DNA from: Candidatus Saccharibacteria bacterium UBA2018
GTDB taxonomy: Bacteria > Patescibacteriota > Saccharimonadia > Saccharimonadales > Saccharimonadaceae
Length of the DNA stretch: 64,000 nucleotides
Reading direction: 5' to 3'
NCBI GenBank assembly: GCA_002335175.1
Contig: DDCA01000001.1
Location: 496,001 to 560,000, forward strand
The stretch's first letter is position 1, and the number at the start of each line of letters is the position of its first letter. The translations under genes were made by a program, and so were the position numbers. Positions 33,186-40,759 of the stretch are shown one piece after another. The notes under the pieces were generated by a model that was not told the origin of the DNA, did not search any database, and saw nothing but the letters and a program-made list of their open reading frames with translations.

Positions 33186-33836
33186 TCAAAATGGGTGGTG
33201 TAATGCGCGTTCGAGCTTATCGATATCAAAAATTACCACGCCATCAGCCGTAACGTCAATCAGACTTTTTCTTTTTAGTTTACTGACTTCCCGGCTGACC
33301 GTTTCACGGCTCAGACTCGCGCGAGCAGCAAGATCTTTTTCATGAAGGGATAATAGGTACGACCCGTCGGGCCTGACCGCTCCAAACCGGCGCGCTTCTA
33401 TGCTTAGTTCATACAGCAGTCGTGAATGTGCGTTACTAGCCGAAAGTTGTACCACCCTGCCCAGGATACCGTCTACGCCCCGGTATACGCGGGTAAGTAA
33501 ATCAAACATTACGTCAGGATTGTCCTTAATAAACTGCACCGTTTCTTTTGCTGGTGCTTGTCGTACCTCAATTTCACTTTCTGCTTCGTAGATGTATGGA
33601 TTGTCGCCTTTGTTAATAGCCTGTGACATAGGGAAGAATGCTGGCGGTTTGAAGATATTGAGAATAATTTCTTCTCCCCGGTAGTTGACGTCGTATTGCT
33701 TCACTTTGCCTTCGACCAAGTAGTATACTTTGTCGTTCTCATCGTGATTAAGAATAAGTATCTGGCCTTTTGGGTAGGCTCGGGGCCTGTACTGCGAAAA
33801 GAATTTATCAATTTTGGCCTTAATAACTTCATCCAT
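33186..33836 (-). CDS. Crp/Fnr-family transcription regulator
   Basis: 216 aa: cyclic-nucleotide-binding-type beta barrel (about 20-115, 'YYLVEGKVKQYDVNYRGEEIILNIFKP'), dimer helix, and C-terminal HTH_Crp with 'LHEKDLAARASLSRETVSREVSKLKRK'. The RExE/SR residues of classical cAMP pockets are not seen, and there is no Cys cluster of the Fnr kind, so the signal is unknown. Start at 33836 (MDEVIK): a CATAAT -10 box lies 6 nt upstream, and the palindrome at 33846-33863 overlaps that promoter, suggesting autoregulation. Confidence 0.9.
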   Translation of the reverse strand: MDEVIKAKIDKFFSQYRPRAYPKGQILILNHDENDKVYYLVEGKVKQYDVNYRGEEIILNIFKPPAFFPMSQAINKGDNPYIYEAESEIEVRQAPAKETVQFIKDNPDVMFDLLTRVYRGVDGILGRVVQLSASNAHSRLLYELSIEARRFGAVRPDGSYLLSLHEKDLAARASLSRETVSREVSKLKRKSLIDVTADGVVIFDIDKLERALHHPF

Positions 33837-33845
33837 AGCTTCATT

Positions 33846-33863
33846 ATGCACCATAAAGTGCAT
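33846..33863. promoter_or_regulatory. Candidate operator for the Crp/Fnr-family regulator
   Basis: ATGCAC-N6-GTGCAT perfect 18-bp dyad covering the -10 region and 10 nt upstream of the regulator's start codon. Crp/Fnr proteins bind dyads with a 6-bp centre. Autorepression is an inference. Confidence 0.5.
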
Positions 33864-33882
33864 CAATAAAAAATAGACATGA

Positions 33883-33928
33883 CAAGAGCCGCTCAGGGAG
33901 CAGGCTCTTGCCCGTCCCTGAACGGCTC
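33883..33928 (-). terminator. Terminator of the second GC-rich orphan, with alternative stems
   Basis: CAAGAGCC (33883-33890) pairs perfectly with GGCTCTTG (33903-33910), and GAGCCGCTCAGGGA (33886-33899) pairs with 33915-33928 with one mismatch; the two stems exclude each other. On the minus strand the distal stem is followed by TCTATTTTTTATT. Confidence 0.7.
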
Positions 33929-33950
33929 GTACTGACAGCCGTCACCGAGA

Positions 33951-34478
33951 TCATCTCCGATGGCGGAGTAGCCCACGACGTTGAGGGCTAGCCCTGACTA
34001 GCTCTCTCGTATCGTACACGTCGATGTTTCGATCGATGGCCCGCTGCGCGTAGTGCTCGTCCGGGTAGACCCAGAGGAGCGTTCGGCGCTTGAGGTCGAC
34101 CGTTCCGGTCATGTCGACGGTCAGAGCACCTTCCGTGTAGCCGTCGGGGACGACGATGTCGGGGTCGGTGATCGTGATCGTCTTGGTGCCGGTGGTCACG
34201 ATAGTGCCGATCGGCTCGTCGAAGTAGAGCTTCCCGAATTCCATGCCGGTGTCGTACTGGCGGAAGCCGTCGGACTGCGTCGGCATGATCGAGACCAGAC
34301 CGTCCATGAACTTCTGGAGCTCCTCCGCGGTGTAGAGACCACGAGCGGGTGCGACGATGATGTCGACCCAGTGGTTCCAAAAACGTGGGGTGGACATGAA
34401 ATCCTTCTGGCGGTCTTCGATGATGCTCACCGCTGGGTTAGCGGCAAGTTCGACTCTTACGTCTGTCAGCTTGCTCAT
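33951..34478 (-). CDS. Hypothetical protein, second GC-rich compositional outlier
   Basis: 175 aa, not recognised. N-terminal helical half with 'FMSTPRFWNHWVDIIVAPARGLYTAEEL', central beta-rich Thr/Ile/Asp repeat region ('TKTITITDPDIVVPDG'), and an Arg-rich end. No signal peptide. Codons end mostly in G or C (GTC, GAC, ATC, GTG), in contrast to the surroundings. It shares no visible sequence similarity with the orphan at 1633-2067 but the same layout: consensus promoter in AT-rich DNA, leader, GC-rich gene, strong hairpin. The ATG at 34478 is preferred; a GGAG is 11 nt upstream, which is loose. Confidence 0.72.
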   Translation of the reverse strand: MSKLTDVRVELAANPAVSIIEDRQKDFMSTPRFWNHWVDIIVAPARGLYTAEELQKFMDGLVSIMPTQSDGFRQYDTGMEFGKLYFDEPIGTIVTTGTKTITITDPDIVVPDGYTEGALTVDMTGTVDLKRRTLLWVYPDEHYAQRAIDRNIDVYDTRELVRASPQRRGLLRHRR

Positions 34479-34522
34479 TAGCTTTTCAACTCCAATGGTG
34501 ATAGGGTACATGAGCAAATCCT

Positions 34523-34551
34523 ATTATAACAATAATACTTTAAAAAGTCAA
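34523..34551 (-). promoter_or_regulatory. Near-consensus promoter for the second GC-rich orphan
   Basis: Minus strand TTGACT (34551-34546), 17-bp spacer, TATAAT (34528-34523). It matches consensus at 11 of 12 positions and has the same spacing as the promoter at 2105-2133. Confidence 0.85.
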
Positions 34552-34593
34552 TATCCCATCAATCCCCTGCGGGTCTCGACCTTCAGTAAGATT

Positions 34594-34637
34594 CTCCATG
34601 AAAATGCCCCCACTTTCGTGAGGGTATTTTCATGGAG
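34594..34637 (-). terminator. Long hairpin enclosing the tRNA-Lys CCA end
   Basis: A 20-bp, nearly perfect stem with a 4-nt loop; its outer arm starts inside the tRNA acceptor end and includes the encoded CCA (34635-34633). The same geometry is seen at tRNA-Pro (1382-1421). No clear U-run follows. Confidence 0.6.
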
Positions 34638-34709
34638 GGCCCAGTGAGGCTTGAACTCACGACACCCTGCTTAAAAGGCAGGTGCTCTAACCAGCTGAGC
34701 TATGGGCCC
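34633..34709 (-). tRNA. tRNA-Lys (UUU)
   Basis: Cloverleaf on the minus strand: acceptor GGGCCCA/TGGGCCC, D arm with GCTC...GAGC, anticodon stem CCTGC/GCAGG with loop CTTTTAA (anticodon TTT), T loop TTCAAGC, encoded CCA. The discriminator base reads T, which is unusual for tRNA-Lys. 77 nt. Confidence 0.95.
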
Positions 34710-34746
34710 GCAACTCTATAAAATGTACGCTATCAGAGGTGGATTG

Positions 34747-35232
34747 TCAATGTTTAGACGATGGCCGGCGTATGCGGCCCGTATGAACGGCGAGTAAGTC
34801 GATGACGGCTACAATGAGTCCGGCAGTTACGATATAAACACGATTTTCAGCAAAGAAATCGTACACTAACTTGCCCTGGTCTTGCAGGACTAGCGCCGAG
34901 CCAAGCGGCTCGACAAGCAGCGCAAAGGCAAGCGCAGCAAACATGATTGCGCCCAGTATCTCCATTGGCTTATCGTGATAGCTTGGGCCGCTAAATAGTA
35001 GTAAGAGAGCTGGTAGCAGCACTAAGACGACCGAGACAATGGTGATAAGCGGCGGGTTTTGTACGACCAGTCCAGCATCGGCAACAAGTGGCGTTAGTTG
35101 TGCTGCCCACAGCTCGCTTAGCATCGAGCCGGCAGCAAGCGCCAGTCCCAATACGCCAAAGCGACGCTTGGTAAAATATGCCAGTCCAAACAGCAGGAGG
35201 AGTACGACAACGAAGACGATAGCGACGTTCAT
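34747..35232 (-). CDS. Hypothetical membrane protein (CvpA-like layout)
   Basis: 161 aa, four to five membrane helices (about 3-20, 28-50, 62-82, 92-118, 134-150). The overall pattern is like CvpA-type small membrane proteins, but no diagnostic motif allows a firm assignment. Begins 38 nt upstream of tRNA-Lys on the same strand (its stop at 34747), so it may be transcribed into the tRNA. Confidence 0.6.
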   Translation of the reverse strand: MNVAIVFVVVLLLLFGLAYFTKRRFGVLGLALAAGSMLSELWAAQLTPLVADAGLVVQNPPLITIVSVVLVLLPALLLLFSGPSYHDKPMEILGAIMFAALAFALLVEPLGSALVLQDQGKLVYDFFAENRVYIVTAGLIVAVIDLLAVHTGRIRRPSSKH

Positions 35233-35331
35233 GCTATGAGTATAGCACTCATGTTTACACCAGATATACGAGGCAGTAGCCGAGCTTTAGGGGGAGGCGC
35301 TTCTTCAACGAATTTACTTCAATGAAGAAAC

Positions 35332-35349
35332 GGAGGGGCAAGTCCCTCC
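35332..35349 (-). terminator. Hairpin after the first ATP-grasp gene
   Basis: GGAGGG (35332-35337) pairs with CCCTCC (35344-35349), 9 nt past the stop of the gene at 35358; on the minus strand it is followed by GTTTCTTC. An imperfect second hairpin (CTTCTTCA/TGAAGAA) lies just beyond. Confidence 0.6.
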
Positions 35350-35357
35350 TATATTAA

Positions 35358-36263
35358 TCACGCGCCAATTTTGTCTTTTTTCGGCCGACGTTTAGCGTTT
35401 TGTTCGATGTATTCGATAATTTTTTCAGCGACATTACGTCCCGTAATCCGCTCTGGTGTCATAATACTGGCCGAAGAGTTTACTTCAAGTACGAGCGGGC
35501 CGCGCTCAGAGCGCATCATGTCGACTCCGCAGATTGGCAGCCCCATCGCCTTGGCGGCCTTAAGGGCGGTTTTTCGCTCTTCTTCTGTCAACCTAACTGA
35601 TACGCCCTCGCCCCCCTGGTGCGTATTAGACCGAAAATCGCCGTCCAGGCTTTGGCGCTTCACACTCGCGACAACCCGGCCACCGACTACGAGTGCACGG
35701 ATATCCGTACCGGCTGACTCTTTAATAAATTCCTGGACTAAAAAGTTTACACCCTCGACGTAAAAGGCCTGCATAACGGCTTTGGCCGCTTTTGGTGTTT
35801 CTGCAAGTACAACACCATTGCCATGGGTGCCGCGGGCAACTTTGATAATAAGGGGCGTACCACCGGCAAGGTCAACAATGTCGTCAAAACTGGCCGACTC
35901 GCGCGCGAAAACCGTTTTTGGAATTCCAACGCCGGCTTTTGCGAGCACCTGATAGGCGCGCAATTTGTCACGAGACCGGTTGATGGCCAAACTGGTAGCA
36001 GTCGTAAATGTACCCTGGGCTTCAAATTGGCGCACAATAGCAGTTCCGTATTTGGTGTAGCTCTGGGCAATCCGCGGGATAATCGCGTCAAAATGCTCCA
36101 AACTTTCGCCTTTGTAGCGAACAACGGCACTGTTTTTTTCGATTGCAGTATAAGCGTCTTTATATTTGATTACCTTGACATCGTGGCCACGGGCTTTGGC
36201 CTCTTCTTTGAGGCGTTTCGTCGTGTAATTCCCAGGACCGTTAGAAAGAATTGCAATTTTCAT
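35358..36263 (-). CDS. RimK-family alpha-L-glutamate ligase (ATP-grasp)
   Basis: 301 aa with the complete ATP-grasp layout: preATP-grasp domain (1-95), 'PLIIKVARGTHGNGVVLAE' (ATP-binding loop), 'FLVQEFIKESAGTDIRALVVGG', 'SVKRQSLDGDFRSNTHQGGEG' (RimK substrate loop, in parts) and 'GVDMMRSERGPLVLEVNSSASI' with the metal-binding Glu-x-Asn. RimK-type enzymes add Glu residues to a protein or peptide C-terminus. SD AGAGGTGA 5 nt upstream. Follows the retropepsin-like gene by 18 nt, so the two are cotranscribed. Confidence 0.94.
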   Translation of the reverse strand: MKIAILSNGPGNYTTKRLKEEAKARGHDVKVIKYKDAYTAIEKNSAVVRYKGESLEHFDAIIPRIAQSYTKYGTAIVRQFEAQGTFTTATSLAINRSRDKLRAYQVLAKAGVGIPKTVFARESASFDDIVDLAGGTPLIIKVARGTHGNGVVLAETPKAAKAVMQAFYVEGVNFLVQEFIKESAGTDIRALVVGGRVVASVKRQSLDGDFRSNTHQGGEGVSVRLTEEERKTALKAAKAMGLPICGVDMMRSERGPLVLEVNSSASIMTPERITGRNVAEKIIEYIEQNAKRRPKKDKIGA

Positions 36264-36281
36264 ATATCACCTCTAAGACTA

Positions 36282-36776
36282 CTATGTCCGCTTCGTTTTA
36301 CGAACCCTATTTTTAAGTCCACTGAATCCAAGGTTCTCTTCGGTTTCTTCATCGGCAATCGGGTGTCCGAGGGAAACATCAACTAAGTAACGGCCTTTTA
36401 GCAGCTTTCGTCCAATCAAAACAGGATAAATCTTCTTTGAGCGATCAGCCAGCGTAAAGAACGTAGTGACCCTTTTGCCGCAGAACCGTACGCGTAACAT
36501 AACGCCATAGCGCTGCTCAGATTTACCAAATGAATTTTCAATTTTTACGACCTGGTACTTCTTTACGCGGATTTCTTCGCCCGTATATGCCTCGTGCCCT
36601 TTGCCGAGTAGCTTGAACGACAGTTCACCATCATGCTCTTTAATATCACTCGCCCAAATGGACGAACTATATGCTCCGGTGTCGACTTTAGCCGGTAAGC
36701 TGTCATACTGAGAATCACCGATAATAAAATCGATGTTTTCGGCACGACCAATAACAGTTTTGTAATTTATTGCCAT
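36282..36776 (-). CDS. RimB/PF05618-type retropepsin-like protease
   Basis: 164 aa. The motif 'PAKVDTGAYSSSIWA' (DTGA, about residue 32) is the single catalytic Asp signature of the retropepsin-like family annotated as 'ATP-dependent zinc protease' and found beside RimK. A second conserved patch 'PVLIGRKLLKGRYLVDVS' closes the fold. RimB-type proteins cleave the glutamate tails added by RimK ligases. Divergent from the gene at 36816 with a shared 39-nt control region (TATAGT -10 on this strand). Confidence 0.9.
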   Translation of the reverse strand: MAINYKTVIGRAENIDFIIGDSQYDSLPAKVDTGAYSSSIWASDIKEHDGELSFKLLGKGHEAYTGEEIRVKKYQVVKIENSFGKSEQRYGVMLRVRFCGKRVTTFFTLADRSKKIYPVLIGRKLLKGRYLVDVSLGHPIADEETEENLGFSGLKNRVRKTKRT

Positions 36777-36815
36777 ATCTTATATACTATATCATAAATC
36801 GTATAAATATTCAAT

Positions 36816-37703
36816 ATGTATAGTGATAAAATCCTAACAACCTACCAATCACGGATTGACGAACTTTCACCCACGAAAAAGTTTCACTTTTTGTCACGTC
36901 TCAATCTAATCATTCCGAGTGATTGGAGCCGTTCTCAAATAGAAAGTATGGGCGAATGGTTCTTCGGCAAGCCTGCAGAGAATCGGTTGCTTGAATTGGG
37001 ACAGGCTACGCCAGACCCGCTACATCTTAATGCGGCCACCGAACGACTTCCTCTGTTCAAAGCTAACCCATGGTTGTTTGGGTATGAATTGCAATTGTTC
37101 CATGTATTGCATGCCAAGGTGCAGTATAAGGCTGACGTACGTTCGACGTTAAACATGATTACGCGCGTCAAAACAGACGATGTTGATGCACTCTCGCATA
37201 ACCCACACAAGCTCGCGGTCTTGGCCACCTACTTAGTTGACGTATACTACCTGCATCATAGGCTAATGTTGGAAGACGAGACAAAGCTTATTCCGCTCAC
37301 AACCGTGCGGGATGCACTTACCGTTACTCTTAGCCCAACCGATAAGGCCAGGCTCAATGTCTACTTGCTAACTCACTGCATAATTGGCGAAACCCTGTTC
37401 TACGCACGACCTATCCCGACATCAAAATTAGAATATTACCAAAAGATCGCCGGTATATTAATCCGAGTCGCGCAGGCGAATTGGAACGAACTAACGATTG
37501 ATAGTAAGCTGGAGGTTGCTCTTTGTCTCCAGCTTACCGATACCGCGTCAACTCTCGTTGGACAAGCTGTCGCTGAAGCAGAGGATAACTATAACGATCA
37601 TTTAGGGTACATCGTTGATTCTAAAATGCCGCATAAGAATGACTTAGAGTGGGCCGAGCATCGTAACGTTCTATACCTACTTGTCGCTAGCAAGCTCAAC
37701 TAA
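36816..37703 (+). CDS. Hypothetical helical protein within the ATP-grasp cluster
   Basis: 295 aa, not recognised. Almost wholly helical by eye, with Leu-rich repeats of hydrophobic helices but no clear membrane span and no catalytic motif. TATAAA (36802-36807) is 8 nt from the ATG, so the transcript is probably leaderless. Its 3' end overlaps the convergent ATP-grasp gene by 27 nt. Position suggests a partner of the ligase-peptidase set, nothing more. Confidence 0.72.
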   Translation: MYSDKILTTYQSRIDELSPTKKFHFLSRLNLIIPSDWSRSQIESMGEWFFGKPAENRLLELGQATPDPLHLNAATERLPLFKANPWLFGYELQLFHVLHAKVQYKADVRSTLNMITRVKTDDVDALSHNPHKLAVLATYLVDVYYLHHRLMLEDETKLIPLTTVRDALTVTLSPTDKARLNVYLLTHCIIGETLFYARPIPTSKLEYYQKIAGILIRVAQANWNELTIDSKLEVALCLQLTDTASTLVGQAVAEAEDNYNDHLGYIVDSKMPHKNDLEWAEHRNVLYLLVASKLN

Positions 37704-38582
37704 AAACTTAGATAAAATCGCCGCTTTTTCCTGCTCAAATGAACTATTTTCTACCTGCGGTGCTCTGTTCACTTCGAAACAGTAATGATTTCCTTTTGCA
37801 TCGAGTACTATATCCACCCCGGCAAAATCACGTCCAAAAAACTTTGCAGCTTTAATGCAGTCATCTAGTGCCCGTGGCGGAAGGACGTTAGCGTCAACAA
37901 TTTCAGCGTTGCCCCCCTGAGATGTATTGTTCAGATGAGTGTCCCCCGCAGCCGTGCGACGAATAATCAGTTCGACCTTATCGCCACATACCAGTACTCG
38001 ATAGTCACCGTTATTTTCTATATATTCCTGAAGGACAAAGGCGGTGTCCGGCTGTTCGTTCACAATCGCTTGTAGTTGAGCCTCACTTTTGACTAAAAAG
38101 TTGTTTTCGCCGCGAGAAGCTTGAGCGGCCTTTAATATGAACGGGTAACTAAAGCCGTAACGCTCTAAACCGGTAGCAATGTGACGGGCATCGGCCATAA
38201 ACGTCTTTGGAAAAGACACGACTGCTTCAAATAAATTTATGTACTGTGTCAGTTTATTAAGCGAGCCAACCCGCCACACTTCCCTATCAATGAATGGAAT
38301 GTTCTTCAGTTTACAATATCTGGCTATGGCGAGCCCATGGCCTTGGCTTTCGGGTATGCCCCAGTGCCGTATGTAAATAGCGTCGTAATCATCGAGGTGT
38401 TTGCCCGATACCTCGTCTATGAATGACGCCTCATTATTATCTAAATAAAAACTAAGATCGTTAAAGTATGCAAACTCAAACTGCGCCCGGGACGTATCGT
38501 TAAGTAGCTCTGTCAGACGTTCTGGTTCGGCGAGCTTATGCAAGCGGCTTTGGACCGAAAAGAGTAAAAGTATTCGTTTCAT
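37677..38582 (-). CDS. Second RimK-like/glutathione synthetase-like ATP-grasp ligase
   Basis: 301 aa. A preATP-grasp domain with 'DAIYIRHWGIPESQGHGLAI' is followed by 'PFILKAAQASRGENNFLV' (ATP loop), 'FVLQEYIENNGDYRVLVCGDKVELIIRR', 'GDTHLNNTSQGGNAEIV' (substrate loop shared with RimK) and 'GVDIVLDAKGNHYCFEVNRAPQ' with the Glu-x-Asn metal ligands. Forms an amide or isopeptide bond; acceptor unknown. Its ATG overlaps the stop of the amidohydrolase gene (ATGA), so ligase and hydrolase are coupled. Confidence 0.9.
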   Translation of the reverse strand: MKRILLLFSVQSRLHKLAEPERLTELLNDTSRAQFEFAYFNDLSFYLDNNEASFIDEVSGKHLDDYDAIYIRHWGIPESQGHGLAIARYCKLKNIPFIDREVWRVGSLNKLTQYINLFEAVVSFPKTFMADARHIATGLERYGFSYPFILKAAQASRGENNFLVKSEAQLQAIVNEQPDTAFVLQEYIENNGDYRVLVCGDKVELIIRRTAAGDTHLNNTSQGGNAEIVDANVLPPRALDDCIKAAKFFGRDFAGVDIVLDAKGNHYCFEVNRAPQVENSSFEQEKAAILSKFLVELASDK

Positions 38583-39580
38583 TGTGTCTTATTCTCCTCC
38601 TTTGTGCTGTTGGCAACAATTTCTATTAGCTGCTCAGATAATAAGTAACCCATGTACACAGACATGACCTTTCGACGCGCGTCCCGATATTCAAGTTCCT
38701 TTGGGAGCAACCGAAGTGTCCGGCTTATTTCAATTTGCATAGCAGGAAATAGCGGATCGCCTACCTCTCTCCTCACATAATTAGTTGTAGAGCCCTCGCC
38801 AAGAGCTGCCAGCCGTGCTGCGTGCTTAACCTTGCCGTCACTGTCGTATTGGAGGCGCGGCGTTCCCTCGTTTTCTCCAAAGAACAGCGTATCGTTCCCT
38901 ATAACCACGCGCAGGCCGAGCTCATCAAGCGCTTGTTGGATTAACCGGTTTGCAAGTTCACGGTTTGCTTCTTCAGGATTTTTACCCAACCCTATTACGG
39001 CGTGTATCTCACGGTCATCGTACTGATGACTGAATTTACCGGGAATCATACCATGCACTGATATAAATGCTTTTTTATTCGGCAGTAAATCGCTTATGCG
39101 ATCTTTCATAATATGAGTGCTATCAACATTTGCATTTCCTGTCTGCCTTCCGGCGGGCAAGACAAATGCCAAATCCTTATTGTCGGAAAGAGCCATCGCC
39201 AATCCTCCTGTTCCGTGGTCGGCGCCCTCCCTTACACCGGTTGATTTTCGAACTGGATCGGTAGCATGCTCAGCGCTCAGTAGCAAATCAGAGTTTGTGT
39301 TGCCACTCCAAATCTCATCGTCATGACGCGCCATTCCTTCGCCATACTCGTTAAGGCCAAGGCTCGGAACAATACGATGCTCGTGCTCCTCAATTTGGTC
39401 ATATATTTCTTTGGCATAGGCGTCGGTCAACTGAGGCAAATGAGGGGCAAGTTTAGCAACATTATGCATGTACTCCTGCCTAGACTCGTGGGCAGCATCG
39501 ACCGCGCTACGCACGGCTTCATCCGTATCATACTTGCCGTCGATAGTTTCCGGTGATGGGTGCCCCGAATTTTTTACCAT
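38579..39580 (-). CDS. N-formylglutamate amidohydrolase-like metallohydrolase
   Basis: 333 aa. Blocks 'SDLLLSAEHATDPVRKSTGVREGADHGTGGLA', 'KAFISVHGMIPGK' and 'PAMQIEISRTLRLLP' (quoted in parts) resemble N-formylglutamate amidohydrolases: Glu-His near the first, a His in the second and Gln-x-Glu-x-x-R in the third as likely zinc and substrate residues. The expected reaction is hydrolysis of an N-acyl or peptide bond to glutamate, fitting the neighbouring glutamate-type ligases. Family assignment is moderate; specificity is open. Confidence 0.7.
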   Translation of the reverse strand: MVKNSGHPSPETIDGKYDTDEAVRSAVDAAHESRQEYMHNVAKLAPHLPQLTDAYAKEIYDQIEEHEHRIVPSLGLNEYGEGMARHDDEIWSGNTNSDLLLSAEHATDPVRKSTGVREGADHGTGGLAMALSDNKDLAFVLPAGRQTGNANVDSTHIMKDRISDLLPNKKAFISVHGMIPGKFSHQYDDREIHAVIGLGKNPEEANRELANRLIQQALDELGLRVVIGNDTLFFGENEGTPRLQYDSDGKVKHAARLAALGEGSTTNYVRREVGDPLFPAMQIEISRTLRLLPKELEYRDARRKVMSVYMGYLLSEQLIEIVANSTKEENKTQ

Positions 39581-39617
39581 GGTAATAGTATGTACCGTTT
39601 ATCCCTACCTGACAATT

Positions 39618-40715
39618 CTACGAAAACAGCCCTTTCTTTGAACCAGATTTAAAGAGATGTAAGGCATCTTTTTGCTTCTTCGTCAGCTTCGTTGGAGTAT
39701 CGACAATAACTTGTACAATGTGAGCACCTCGTCGTTCTGAACGAAGGTGCGGCACGCCGTGGCCACTTAGTTTGAAGTCGGTGCCGCTTTGAGTACCGGC
39801 CGGAACCTTCATGCGAACCGGGCCATCAACGGTATCAACCTCTATCTCGGTACCAAGGGCAGCCTCCACCATATCAATGTGCTCTTCGCTGAGAATTATG
39901 TCACCCTCGCGTGTGAATTTCTTGTGTGCTTTGACGCGGATGTTGACGTATAGATCACCTTTTGGACCCTGAGCGGTAGCCTCACCACGTTCTTTCAAGC
40001 GAATAGTCGCTCCATCGTCGATTCCTGCAGGGATTTTAAGCGTAATGGATTGGCGGCGCCGTTCGGTTCCGCGGCCTTTACAGACGGTACAGACTTTTTC
40101 GGGAACCTTTCCGCGGCCTTTACATGTTTCACATGTTACAGTCTGCTGAATAGCTCCGAACATAGTGTTCATCACGCGGGTTTGCTGGCCGGCTCCCTCG
40201 CAGGTTGGACAAGTCTTTAGGCTACTGCCTGGTTCGACGGTTGTACCCTTACAGTGGCTGCATTCGTCATCCATTTCGAGTGTCAGTTCACGCTCGACGC
40301 CAAACACGGCTTCTTCAAACGTCAGCGAAATGTTGGTTTCGACGTCCCGACCACGCTGCGGGCCACGTTGGGATTGGCCGCCGCCAAAGAACTGGCCAAA
40401 AATATCACCCAAACCACCGTCACCGAAATTGAACTCAAAGCCCTGACTGCTAAATCCTTCAAATGGATTGCCGCCGGCATAGCCGCCACCCGACGAACCG
40501 CCAACACCGGCGTGGCCGAACTGGTCGTAGCGCTGGCGTTTTTGGGCATCTTTCAAGACTTCGTAGGCTTCGTTGACCTCTTTGAATTTGGTCTCGTCAC
40601 CACCCTCTTTGTCGGGGTGGTGTTTAACAGCCGCTTTCCGAAACGCCTTTTTAATCTCGTCGGCGCTAGCGTCTTTTGACACGCCTAAGACTTCGTAATA
40701 ATCTCGTTTGCTCAT
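39618..40715 (-). CDS. dnaJ: Chaperone DnaJ
   Basis: Hsp40 co-chaperone of DnaK. 365 aa: J domain (1-70) with HPD in 'AAVKHHPDKEGG', Gly/Phe-rich linker (about 75-125), four zinc-binding CxxC-type modules (CSHCKG, CPTCEG, CETCKG, CTVCKG, about 155-215), then the two C-terminal client domains. Its own CIRCE operator lies 11 nt upstream of the ATG, and a TAAAAT box 7 nt upstream implies a leaderless message. Here it is not adjacent to dnaK, from which it is separated by about 4 kb. Confidence 0.97.
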   Translation of the reverse strand: MSKRDYYEVLGVSKDASADEIKKAFRKAAVKHHPDKEGGDETKFKEVNEAYEVLKDAQKRQRYDQFGHAGVGGSSGGGYAGGNPFEGFSSQGFEFNFGDGGLGDIFGQFFGGGQSQRGPQRGRDVETNISLTFEEAVFGVERELTLEMDDECSHCKGTTVEPGSSLKTCPTCEGAGQQTRVMNTMFGAIQQTVTCETCKGRGKVPEKVCTVCKGRGTERRRQSITLKIPAGIDDGATIRLKERGEATAQGPKGDLYVNIRVKAHKKFTREGDIILSEEHIDMVEAALGTEIEVDTVDGPVRMKVPAGTQSGTDFKLSGHGVPHLRSERRGAHIVQVIVDTPTKLTKKQKDALHLFKSGSKKGLFS

Positions 40716-40725
40716 TAGCTATATT

Positions 40726-40752
40726 TTAGCACTTGAGAGGTCTGAGTGCTAG
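40726..40752. promoter_or_regulatory. CIRCE operator of dnaJ
   Basis: TTAGCACTT-N9-GAGTGCTAG, two mismatches from the consensus TTAGCACTC-N9-GAGTGCTAA bound by HrcA. It covers the likely -35 region of dnaJ. Confidence 0.92.
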
Positions 40753-40759
40753 ATTACCT

